In this document: piece by piece, positions 31,489-37,994 of the stretch
How positions within the stretch are numbered: the stretch's first letter is position 1
How the letters are laid out: every line of letters starts with the position of its first letter
Source of the DNA: Paracoccaceae bacterium
Lineage (GTDB): Bacteria; Pseudomonadota; Alphaproteobacteria; Rhodobacterales; Rhodobacteraceae
Direction of reading: 5' to 3'
DNA: 37,994 nt
Assembly: GCA_029862205.1 (NCBI GenBank)
Contig: JAOTXT010000041.1
Location: 1 to 37,994 of the forward strand
Made by a program: the position numbers and the translations under genes
The notes under the pieces: model-generated
What the model saw: the letters and a program-made list of their open reading frames with translations, nothing else
Told to the model about the DNA's origin: nothing
The model's database searches: none

Positions 31489-32475
31489 TTAGCCGATCTC
31501 CACCAGCACCTTGCCCCTCGGCCGGCCGGTTTCCTGACGCTGGTGGGCCTCGGCGACGGCGTCAAGCGGATAGCGGCTGTCCGCGCGATGCCAAAGGTCG
31601 CGCGCCTCAAGGCTTTCCTGCACGAAGGCCACGGCGCGCTGCTTCGCCGCCTCGGGCACCTCGAATATCGCGACGCCGTTGAGCCGGATGTTGCGATACA
31701 TGAACTTCGGCCAGTCGATTGCCGGTGCCGGATTGCTGGCGCTGCCGAACGAGGCAATCGTGCCGTTCTGGGCGACAATGCGCCAAGCATAGTCCAGATG
31801 CGCGCCCAGATCGACGTCGATCATGGTGCGAACGCCCGTGCCGCTGGTTAGATCGAGAGCGATCTCCTTGAGCGACTCCCGGTCGGTGTTGACGACATGA
31901 TCAGCGCCCGCGCGGCGGACGTCGTCAGCCCGGTCGTCCTCGCCGCGGACGGTGCCGATCACGGTCGCGCCCATGCGCTTGGCAAGCTGGACGGCGTAGT
32001 TGCAGACCGCCCCGGCGGCCCCGGTGACGAGGACCGTTCCGCCGCCCACGGGACCACCCAGCATCAGCGCATGACAGGCGGTGATCGCTGGCACACCGAG
32101 CGACGCGCCATCGGAAAAGCTGGCGTCCCCGGGCAGCGGCATGGCGCGTGAGGCGGGCAGGCACACCAATTCGGCGGCCGCGCCGTCCCATTTCCGGTGC
32201 GCGGCTTCCCACAGCCAGACCCGCTGGCCGATGCGGTTTGGATCGACGCCTTCGCCGACGGCTTCGATCACCCCGGCGCCATCATAGCCAGGGACCACGC
32301 GAGCGAACGGCAGGCGGCCGCGCTGGCCCGCCCGGCGTTTGCAGTCGGTCGGGTTGACGCCGTGGACATGGACACGGACCAGAATCTCGCCGTCACCCGG
32401 CACAGGATCGTCAACCTCGCCGACCTGTAGCACGTCCGCCGGGGCGCCAGTCTCTTCGTAGAAGGCGGCCCTCAT
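31489..32475 (-). CDS. Zinc-free MDR family NADPH:quinone-oxidoreductase-like protein
   Basis: 328 residues of the medium-chain dehydrogenase/reductase fold. The N-terminal GroES-like domain has GEILVRVHVHGVNPTDCKRRAG and VPGYDGAGVIEAVGEGV. The nucleotide fold follows, with VTGAAGAVCNYAVQLAKRMGATVIGTV; the last glycine of the usual AAGGVG loop is a cysteine here. The zinc-ligand cysteines of alcohol dehydrogenases are absent, so a quinone or enoyl reductase type of activity is likely. The ATG overlaps the stop of the upstream CoA-transferase by four bases (32472-32475), so an acyl-CoA or its product may be the substrate; that is an inference. Confidence 0.87.
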   Translation of the reverse strand: MRAAFYEETGAPADVLQVGEVDDPVPGDGEILVRVHVHGVNPTDCKRRAGQRGRLPFARVVPGYDGAGVIEAVGEGVDPNRIGQRVWLWEAAHRKWDGAAAELVCLPASRAMPLPGDASFSDGASLGVPAITACHALMLGGPVGGGTVLVTGAAGAVCNYAVQLAKRMGATVIGTVRGEDDRADDVRRAGADHVVNTDRESLKEIALDLTSGTGVRTMIDVDLGAHLDYAWRIVAQNGTIASFGSASNPAPAIDWPKFMYRNIRLNGVAIFEVPEAAKQRAVAFVQESLEARDLWHRADSRYPLDAVAEAHQRQETGRPRGKVLVEIG

Positions 32476-33647
32476 GTTTCCTCCAACGCGGCGATCTCGG
32501 CCTCGCTGAGGCCGGCGTCGGCAAGGATTTCGCGGTTATGCTGGCCATTGGCCGGGGCAGGGCGACTGGCCTGGGCCTCGACGCCGGTGAATGCCAGCGG
32601 GTGGCGCGTGACCCGCAGAGGGCCCTCGGTCGGATGCTCCTCGATCTGGAAAAAGCCGCTGGTGTTCAGATGCGGCTCGTCGAACAGGTCCTCGAGCCGG
32701 TTGATTGGGCCGCAGGGGATGTCGGCCGCCTTCAGCTCGGTCAGCCATTCGGCGGTGGTGCGCGCGGGCATCGCCTCGTCGATCACCTGGCAAAGCTCGT
32801 GGATGCGCTCGGATCGCGCGACCGGATCGGGGAACCATGGCTGGGCCGCGATATCGGCGCGTCCGACGATCTCCATGAAGCGCGTCCAGTGCTTGGGCGC
32901 GTAGGGCAGCACACCGATATAGCCGTCCTTTGTGGGGTAGGGGCGACGATAGGGGTTCAGGAGGCGCCGGTAGCCGGGGCTGGAAAGCGGCGGATCGAAG
33001 ATCTGCCCGCTCAGGTGCTCGACCATCAGGAAATGGGTCGCGCATTCCATCATCGGCACTTCGAAGCTGAGCGCCTGCCCGGTGCGCGCGCGATGCAGGA
33101 GCGCTGCCAGCACCCCCTCGACGATGAACAGGCCAGAGATCTTGTCGACCACGATCTGCGGCACATAACGCGGCGCGCCGTCCGCGTCCGCATTGACCGA
33201 GGCGAAGCCCGAGAGGCCCTGGACCACATCGTCATAGGCCCCGTCATCGGCGTAAGGACCGCCTTGGCCGAAGCCGATCGCGGCGCAATGGATCAGGTTT
33301 GGGTTGCGCGGACAGAGGGTTTCCGGGTCGAGTCCCAGGCGCCTGGCGGCCGGGCGGCGCATGTTGTGAATCAACACATCGGCCCCCGCGATGACCCGGT
33401 CAAGCGCTGAGCGGGCCCGCGCGTCCTTGAGGTTCAGCCGGAGCGAGCGCTTGTCGCGGTTCACATTCAGGAACATGCCGCCCATGCCAGGGTGCTGGGC
33501 GGGCGCGATGTGGCGCACTTGCTCGCCCTCGGGCGGCTCGACCTTGATCACGTCGGCGCCAAGCGCGCCCAATTGATAGGTGGCGAAGGGGCCCATGACC
33601 ACGCTGGTCAAGTCGATGACCCGAATGCCTTCAAGGAGTGGGATCAT
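32472..33647 (-). CDS. CaiB/BaiF class III CoA-transferase
   Basis: 391 residues. The family moves CoA between carboxylic acids through a glutamyl/aspartyl-CoA anhydride. The catalytic aspartate is D139 in GAYDDVVQGLSG. N-terminal blocks ALGADVIKVEPPEGEQVRHIAP, RDKRSLRLNLKD and GADVLIHNMRRPAARRLGLD are typical, and YRRPYPTKDGYIGVLPYAPKHW lies in the second domain. It probably activates an organic acid to its CoA thioester, which would supply the acyl-CoA dehydrogenases in the region. It is first gene of a two-gene minus-strand unit with the quinone-oxidoreductase-like gene. Confidence 0.92.
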   Translation of the reverse strand: MIPLLEGIRVIDLTSVVMGPFATYQLGALGADVIKVEPPEGEQVRHIAPAQHPGMGGMFLNVNRDKRSLRLNLKDARARSALDRVIAGADVLIHNMRRPAARRLGLDPETLCPRNPNLIHCAAIGFGQGGPYADDGAYDDVVQGLSGFASVNADADGAPRYVPQIVVDKISGLFIVEGVLAALLHRARTGQALSFEVPMMECATHFLMVEHLSGQIFDPPLSSPGYRRLLNPYRRPYPTKDGYIGVLPYAPKHWTRFMEIVGRADIAAQPWFPDPVARSERIHELCQVIDEAMPARTTAEWLTELKAADIPCGPINRLEDLFDEPHLNTSGFFQIEEHPTEGPLRVTRHPLAFTGVEAQASRPAPANGQHNREILADAGLSEAEIAALEET

Positions 33648-33727
33648 GGTGGCCTCGGCTCGCGGTTTGTCCCGCTATAGCGAAGCGGTTTCTGGCCGAG
33701 AACCGGGTTTCTGGTGTAGCAGGGGAA

Positions 33728-33745
33728 GCATCATGTCGCTGATGC
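33728..33745 (+). promoter_or_regulatory. Hairpin just before the dehalogenase ribosome site
   Basis: GCATCA (33728-33733) pairs with TGATGC (33740-33745), loop TGTCGC. The GGGAGG ribosome site begins three bases later. It could affect translation; the stem is short. Confidence 0.3.
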
Positions 33746-33758
33746 ATGGGAGGCGCGG

Positions 33759-34634
33759 ATGACCGCCTGGCGCGACCGCAAAGAATTCACCGAGGTGCTG
33801 GGGCGCCGGATGGCGCATGTGGAGACGGGCGAGGGCGATCCGATCCTGTTCCTGCACGGGAACCCCACGTCCTCGTACCTCTGGCGCGACGTGATGGCGG
33901 AGATGGACGGTGCCGGACGGCTGATCGCGCCGGACCTGATCGGCATGGGCGACAGCGACAAGCTGCCGGATGCGGGGCCTGGGTCGTATCGCTTCATCGA
34001 GCACCGGAAATACCTGGATGCCTGGATCGACGCGGTGATCCCAGACGGTCCGGTGACCCTGGTGATCCACGACTGGGGTTCGGCGCTGGGGTTCCACTGG
34101 GCACATCGCCATCCCGACCGCGTGCGCGGGATCGCTTACATGGAAGGAATTGTCAGACCAATGGAGTGGTCGGAATGGCCCGAGGCGATCCGCGGGCTGT
34201 TCCAGGGGCTGCGGTCGGATGCGGGCGAAGAAATGATCTTGGAGAAAAACATATTCGTCGAACGGATCCTCTTCGGCTCGATCCTGCGCGAGCTGAACGG
34301 GGAGGAAAAAGCGGAGTACCGGCGGCCGTTCCTGGAACCCGGCGAGGAACGGCGGCCGGCGCTGACGTGGCCGCGGCAGATTCCGCTGGGCGGTGAGCCC
34401 GCGGACGTCGTCGCAATCGTCAGTGCGTATTCAGATTGGCTGAGCAAGACGCAGGTGCCGAAGTTCTTCGTCAACGCAGAGCCTGGGGCGATCTTGACCG
34501 GACGCATTCGCGAGACCGCACGCAGCTTTCCGAACCAGAGCGAGATCACGGTGCGGGGCAGTCACTTCATCCAGGAAGATTCTGGGGCGGAGATTGGTGA
34601 GGGGCTCAAAGAATGGTTGAGGAAAATCGAATAG
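33759..34634 (+). CDS. dhaA: Haloalkane dehalogenase (HLD-II type)
   Basis: 291 residues, alpha/beta hydrolase that cleaves the carbon-halogen bond of haloalkanes to give an alcohol and halide. All five key residues of the DhaA subgroup are at the right places: halide-stabilising N35 in HGNPTSSYLW, nucleophile D105 and W106 in IHDWGSALGF, catalytic acid E129 in AYMEGIVRPMEW, and H269 in GSHFIQED. DhaA has them at 41, 106, 107, 130 and 272. There is no signal peptide, so it is cytoplasmic. GGGAGG lies five bases before the ATG. It is on its own between the CoA-transferase (divergent) and the DUF1330 gene. The natural halogenated substrate is unknown; marine bacteria meet many. Confidence 0.93.
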   Translation: MTAWRDRKEFTEVLGRRMAHVETGEGDPILFLHGNPTSSYLWRDVMAEMDGAGRLIAPDLIGMGDSDKLPDAGPGSYRFIEHRKYLDAWIDAVIPDGPVTLVIHDWGSALGFHWAHRHPDRVRGIAYMEGIVRPMEWSEWPEAIRGLFQGLRSDAGEEMILEKNIFVERILFGSILRELNGEEKAEYRRPFLEPGEERRPALTWPRQIPLGGEPADVVAIVSAYSDWLSKTQVPKFFVNAEPGAILTGRIRETARSFPNQSEITVRGSHFIQEDSGAEIGEGLKEWLRKIE

Positions 34635-34662
34635 ACATATGTAATAAATCAAATATCCTAGT

Positions 34663-34692
34663 TTTACACTCGCTGATGATTTAACATAATAT
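34663..34692 (+). promoter_or_regulatory. Possible sigma-70 promoter for the DUF1330 gene
   Basis: TTTACA (34663-34668), 18-base spacer, TAATAT (34687-34692) in an AT-rich patch after the dehalogenase. The start of transcription would be near 34699, giving a leader of about 120 bases before the ATG at 34821. Confidence 0.4.
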
Positions 34693-34820
34693 ATCTTATG
34701 CGAATATCACCCCGGCCCCGATGGCCCCGCTCCCGCTAATTCTAGAAATTTGTGCGAGACGGTCATGTGCGTCCGGTGATAAGTCTCGCCGACCGACGGC
34801 AGCAAAGTGAGCTCAAGGCC

Positions 34821-35111
34821 ATGCCTTTCGGATACTGCATTGGTCACATCACCGTTGACGACCCGGATGCGTACCGCGCCTATGCGGAAAAGGATCCCGC
34901 GACAATTGCGCTCTATGGTGGAGAGTATCTCGTCCGTGGCGGCCAGTCCGACGTCAAGGAGGGAGATTTCCCCGGTGCAAGAACCGTCGTGATCCGCTTT
35001 CCAAGCTTTGAGGCCGCGAACGCCTGGTATCATGGCGCGGAGTATTCCGCCATTCGCCCAATCCGTGAGGCAGTCGCATCTGGCGCGCTGATGATTGTCG
35101 AGGGCGTTTGA
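34821..35111 (+). CDS. DUF1330 family protein
   Basis: 96 residues from the ATG at 34821; an open frame from 34752 is longer but does not match the family N-terminus. DUF1330 proteins are small dimeric alpha-beta barrel (ferredoxin-like) proteins. Blocks: GYCIGHITVDDPDAYRAYAEKDPATIALYGGEYLVRGG, then RTVVIRFPSFEAANAWYHGAEYSAIRPIREAVASG, both typical. The function of the family is not established; some members stand beside detoxifying or degradative enzymes, as here after a dehalogenase. It is convergent with the LexA-controlled small gene. Confidence 0.88.
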   Translation: MPFGYCIGHITVDDPDAYRAYAEKDPATIALYGGEYLVRGGQSDVKEGDFPGARTVVIRFPSFEAANAWYHGAEYSAIRPIREAVASGALMIVEGV

Positions 35112-35120
35112 TCGGTAGGT

Positions 35121-35156
35121 AAAAAAGAGCCGCCTACCCTTCACGGGTGGCGGCTC
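35121..35156 (-). terminator. Intrinsic terminator of the LexA-controlled transcript
   Basis: GAGCCGCC and ACCC (35127-35134, 35136-35139) pair with GGGT and GGCGGCTC (35145-35156), 12 pairs with one bulged T. Reading the minus strand, the hairpin is followed directly by six Ts (AAAAAA at 35121-35126 on plus). This orientation shows it ends a minus-strand transcript; on the plus strand it has no T tract, so it serves the DUF1330 gene poorly. Confidence 0.85.
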
Positions 35157-35329
35157 AGTTGCGTTCCAGAGGGACGGGGACAAGTCGGTATCCAGGACGA
35201 GGGGAAACCTGGATCTGGGGTGGTGACTGCCAAATCAAACTCGGCAATCGGTGATCATCAGGGACAGCCGATGATCTATGTCCCGCCCATGGACGCAGGC
35301 GACTTGAGAAACGCTAGAGACGGGGTAAC

Positions 35330-35458
35330 TCACATGAAGGCCGGCAGCGTAAAACCAACGAAGATCAGGGCGCAGACGGCGGCAAAGCCAATCGCATCGA
35401 TCAGCGCTTCGCGCGGTGCGCTGGCAGCCAATTTCCGGGCTTTGAGCAGCGTCGGCAT
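35330..35458 (-). CDS. 42-residue single-pass membrane protein under double LexA boxes
   Basis: Too short for standard gene calls. From the ATG at 35458 to the TGA at 35332-35330 it encodes 42 residues. CCTCC on plus (35466-35470), that is GGAGG on minus, stands seven bases before the ATG: a near-perfect ribosome site. The N-terminus is basic and amphipathic (MPTLLKARKL...PREALIDA), then a hydrophobic helix about 23-41 (IGFAAVCALIFVGFTLPAF). The positive-inside rule puts the N-terminus in the cytoplasm. Two perfect LexA boxes cover its promoter, and a strong minus-strand terminator lies about 170 bases after the stop. In size and membrane form it resembles SOS-induced division inhibitors such as Caulobacter SidA, but I see no sequence identity that proves it. 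recG is 102 bases upstream on the same strand. Confidence 0.75.
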   Translation of the reverse strand: MPTLLKARKLAASAPREALIDAIGFAAVCALIFVGFTLPAFM

Positions 35459-35465
35459 GATTCAA

Positions 35466-35470
35466 CCTCC
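35466..35470 (-). promoter_or_regulatory. Ribosome site that decides the small SOS gene
   Basis: GGAGG on the minus strand with seven bases to the ATG at 35458. The strength of this site is a main reason to accept a 42-residue frame as a gene. Confidence 0.75.
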
Positions 35471-35500
35471 GATCTATGTGTTCCGTTATGTTGATGTAAT

Positions 35501-35515
35501 GTTCTATATAAGTTC
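35501..35515 (+). promoter_or_regulatory. LexA box B (GTTC-N7-GTTC), over the -10
   Basis: GTTCTATATAAGTTC on the plus strand, an exact match to the alphaproteobacterial LexA consensus. Its middle contains TATATA (35505-35510), the -10 of the minus-strand promoter. Bound LexA would block RNA polymerase directly. Confidence 0.85.
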
Positions 35516-35534
35516 GCGTAAAAATCAAGAACAA
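35505..35534 (-). promoter_or_regulatory. Sigma-70-type promoter of the small SOS gene
   Basis: Minus strand TTGTTC (35534-35529) as -35. The -10 is TATATA (35510-35505) with an 18-base spacer, or TTATAT (35511-35506) with 17. The predicted start is near 35498, about 40 bases before the ATG. Confidence 0.65.
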
Positions 35535-35543
35535 TTTGCGAAC
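35529..35543 (-). promoter_or_regulatory. LexA box A (GTTC-N7-GTTC), over the -35
   Basis: GTTCGCAAATTGTTC on the minus strand, an exact consensus match. Its 3-prime half is part of the -35 hexamer TTGTTC. Box A and box B are 28 bases apart, centre to centre, and point in opposite directions. Confidence 0.85.
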
Positions 35544-35560
35544 AAAATTTCTAAGCCGAG

Positions 35561-37651
35561 TTAGCCGCTTTTCATCATCAAGACCGAAGCGTCGCGTTCC
35601 ATCAGATAAAGGAGTGTTCTAAGTGCGTTGCCGCGCTCGGTGGTGAGTTCCGGATCGCGGGTCATCACCATGCGGGCATCGTCGCGGGCCAGAGCCATTA
35701 GACCGACATCGTTTTCGAGTGAGGCGATCCGGAAACGTGGCAGGCCCGATTGGGCGGTACCCAGCACGTCACCGGCGCCGCGGATCTTGAGATCTTCTTC
35801 GGCAATGCGGAAACCGTCCTCGGTCTGGCGCATGATTTCGAGCCGCGCCCGCGCGGTTTCACCCAAAGGGGGCGCGTAGAGCATCAGGCAATACGACTGC
35901 CCTGCCCCGCGCCCGACCCGGCCGCGCAATTGGTGGAGCTGAGCGAGGCCGAAAGTCTCGGCCTGTTCAATGACCATGATCGTGGCCTCGGGGACATCTA
36001 CGCCGACCTCAATTACCGTGGTCGCGACCAGGACCCGCCGGGCACCGGACTGAAAGTCGGCCATCGCCGCGTCCTTTTGTTCGGCGGGCATCTGGCCGTG
36101 GACCAGAGCGACGTTGTCTGACCCCAGGACAGCGGCCAGCGCCCGGTGCCGGTCCTCGGCGGCGATCAGGGGCACCGTGTCGCTTTCCTCGACCAGCGGG
36201 CAGACCCAATAGGCGCGCTGGCCTTTCTCGATTACCGCCTTCAGCCGAGCCACGACGTCGTCGTAGCGCCCCATCGAGACCAGGCGGGTGTCCACCGGGT
36301 GCCGCCCAGGCGGCTTTTCGTCCAGGATTGAGATGTCGAGATCGCCGTAGCCGGCCAGTGCGAGCGTGCGCGGGATCGGGGTCGCGGTCATCACCAGCAC
36401 GTCCGCCCCGCCCGGCGCCTTGGCGGTCAGATCCATGCGCTGGCGGACACCGAAGCGGTGCTGCTCGTCGACCACCGCCAAGCGCAGGTCGCGGAAGGCA
36501 ACATCCTGCTGGAACAGCGCATGGGTGCCGATGATCAACTGTGCCGAGCCGTCGCCGATGGCGGCCAGCTTCTCCTCGCGCGCCGCGCCCTTGTCGCGGC
36601 CGGTCAGCAGGACCAGGCGCACCCCGGCCTTGGCGCAAACGCTCTCCAGCCCAGCGGCGTGCTGGCGGGCTAAGATCTCGGTCGGCGCCATCAGGGCGCC
36701 CTGCCCGCCTGCCTCGGCCGCGATCAGCATCGCCATCAGCGCGACCCAGGTCTTGCCCGAGCCCACATCACCCTGCAGCAGCCGCATCATGCGCTCGGGC
36801 GCGGACATGTCGGCCTCGATCTCGCCGATGGTGCGTGTCTGAGCGCCGGTGGGGTCATAGCCAAAGGCGCTCGCCGCCGCTTCGCGCAATGTCCCGTCGC
36901 CGGCGCTGGGACGGCCCTTGCCCCGGCGCATCCTCGTGCGGGCAATCTGCAAGGCGAGTTGGTGCGACAGAAGCTCATCATATGCCAGGCGCTGGCGCGG
37001 GGCCGCGCCATAGCTGATCGCCTTGACCGAGTCGGGCTGGTGGACGGCGCGCACCGCCTCGGCCCAGCCGAGCCAGCCGTGTTGGTCCTTGATACCCGGA
37101 TCGAGCCATTCGGGCAGGTCCGGGAGCTTGGTCAGTGCGCCGGCCATCGCCCGAGCCAGCGCGCGTTGTGTCAGGCCTTGGGTCAAGGGATAGACGGGTT
37201 CGAACGGTGCCAGGCCCTTCGCCTCGGCCGGGGTCAGGATCAGGTCCGGATGGGCCATCTGCAGATGCCCTTCGTAGAGCTCGACCCGGCCCGAGATCAC
37301 GCGCCGCTCGCCCTGCGGAAGGGCGCGTGTGACCCAATTGTCCTTTGCATGGAAGAACACGAGCTCGAGGTAAACCCCGCCGCCCTGCACGTGCACCCGA
37401 TAGGGCTGGTTTCGACCCCGTGGCTTGTAGTGTTCGCCGACCTCGACTTCGACGGTGGCCACCTGGCCCGGCTCGATGCCCACCAGGCTCTCGCGCGGAC
37501 GCCGGTCGATCACGCCCGTGGGCAACAGGAACAGCAGATCGGCGATCTTCTGGACGCCCAACTTTTCGTAGAGCTGAGCGGATTTCGGTCCCACCCCAGG
37601 CAAGCCCGTGACCTCGGCGAAAAGTGGGAACAGGATGGGCGGGCGCGACAT
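35561..37651 (-). CDS. recG: ATP-dependent DNA helicase RecG
   Basis: 696 residues from the ATG at 37651; a TTG at 37705 would run into the ligA end and lacks support. RecG remodels stalled replication forks and Holliday junctions. The N-terminal wedge domain with a helix-hairpin-helix-like GVGPKSAQLYEKLGV (about 19-33) and the OB fold come first. Walker A GDVGSGKT is at 294-301, APTEILARQH follows, the DEQH box is at 395-398, and VMTATPIPRTLALAGYGDLDISILDEKPPGR is the RecG-specific motif after motif III. VLVATTVIEVGVDVPEATIMVIEQAE and QLRGRVGRG are motifs V and VI. It follows ligA by 43 bases on the minus strand, a repair-related pair. Confidence 0.97.
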   Translation of the reverse strand: MSRPPILFPLFAEVTGLPGVGPKSAQLYEKLGVQKIADLLFLLPTGVIDRRPRESLVGIEPGQVATVEVEVGEHYKPRGRNQPYRVHVQGGGVYLELVFFHAKDNWVTRALPQGERRVISGRVELYEGHLQMAHPDLILTPAEAKGLAPFEPVYPLTQGLTQRALARAMAGALTKLPDLPEWLDPGIKDQHGWLGWAEAVRAVHQPDSVKAISYGAAPRQRLAYDELLSHQLALQIARTRMRRGKGRPSAGDGTLREAAASAFGYDPTGAQTRTIGEIEADMSAPERMMRLLQGDVGSGKTWVALMAMLIAAEAGGQGALMAPTEILARQHAAGLESVCAKAGVRLVLLTGRDKGAAREEKLAAIGDGSAQLIIGTHALFQQDVAFRDLRLAVVDEQHRFGVRQRMDLTAKAPGGADVLVMTATPIPRTLALAGYGDLDISILDEKPPGRHPVDTRLVSMGRYDDVVARLKAVIEKGQRAYWVCPLVEESDTVPLIAAEDRHRALAAVLGSDNVALVHGQMPAEQKDAAMADFQSGARRVLVATTVIEVGVDVPEATIMVIEQAETFGLAQLHQLRGRVGRGAGQSYCLMLYAPPLGETARARLEIMRQTEDGFRIAEEDLKIRGAGDVLGTAQSGLPRFRIASLENDVGLMALARDDARMVMTRDPELTTERGNALRTLLYLMERDASVLMMKSG

Positions 37652-37694
37652 GGAGCGCAGGATGCGTCCAGCGGCGGCGCGGATCAACCGGCGA

Positions 37695-37994
<300 letters not shown>

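Larger units (their letters stand above)
35112..35560. other. Region between DUF1330 and recG, with a small SOS-type gene
   Basis: Apart from the small gene at 35330-35458, its promoter and the terminator at 35127-35156, about 170 bases (35157-35329) are the 3-prime part of its predicted transcript. They hold a hairpin ATCCAGG-N11-CCTGGAT (35190-35214) and no open frame with a ribosome site. The latter part is a candidate 3-prime UTR or small RNA, unproven. Confidence 0.5.

Noticed and set aside
34707-35183. Minus-strand frame of 158 residues opposite DUF1330
   Set aside because: Passes through the intrinsic terminator and is antisense to a clear DUF1330 gene.
35235-35534. Minus-strand frame of 99 residues overlapping the small SOS gene
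   Set aside because: A different frame, starts within the promoter region and LexA box, without a ribosome site; the 42-residue frame has GGAGG and a sensible membrane helix.

Overview
The window is GC-rich chromosomal DNA from an alphaproteobacterium, most likely a marine member of the Rhodobacterales. The reasons are ctrA lying directly after a SciP/DUF1153 gene, an OlsB ornithine-lipid acyltransferase, a DUF6280-like protein, a complete TRAP (DctPQM) transporter, dispersed palindromic repeats of the alphaproteobacterial type, and two perfect copies of the alphaproteobacterial LexA box (GTTC-N7-GTTC). No rRNA, tRNA, insertion sequence, prophage or CRISPR array was seen. Both ends cut genes: threonine synthase on the left and NAD-dependent DNA ligase on the right.

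Layout. 1-2.4 kb: thrC, an M16 zinc protease and a GNAT acetyltransferase in one tight plus-strand unit. 2.4-5.5 kb: YqgE, a periplasmic DsbD-alpha-like protein, a small coiled-coil protein, a tandem pair of small paralogous membrane proteins, and a DUF6280-like protein with a good sigma-70 promoter. 5.6-8.6 kb: HSL-type esterase, OlsB, MsrB and a histidine phosphatase. 8.6-12.9 kb: a minus-strand unit of mnmA, flavin reductase, M20 dipeptidase and asparaginase. 13-14.1 kb: the cell-cycle regulators sciP and ctrA, separated by an intrinsic terminator. 14.1-14.5 kb: a cluster of palindromic intergenic repeats.

14.5-35.1 kb is a long accessory catabolic region. It holds an amidohydrolase, a MOSC protein and an MmgE/PrpD protein on the minus strand. 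Facing them on the plus strand is a tightly overlapped series: MFS, RraA-like aldolase, FAD-linked 2-hydroxyacid dehydrogenase, acyl-CoA dehydrogenase, TRAP DctPQM, MFS and acyl-CoA dehydrogenase. A secreted orphan protein, an EamA exporter, an Ldh-family dehydrogenase, a quinone-oxidoreductase-like protein with a class III CoA-transferase, a haloalkane dehalogenase and a DUF1330 protein follow. The enzyme mix suggests uptake of an organic acid, activation to a CoA thioester, and oxidation or cleavage to central metabolites. The substrate cannot be read from the sequence. No transcription regulator gene lies in this stretch.

35.1-38 kb: ligA and recG (minus strand), followed by what I consider the most interesting object here. 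It is a 42-residue single-pass membrane protein, too short for usual gene calling, with a GGAGG ribosome site. Its promoter carries one perfect LexA box over the -35 and a second over the -10, and an intrinsic terminator lies downstream. It is a strong candidate for an undescribed SOS-induced small membrane protein.
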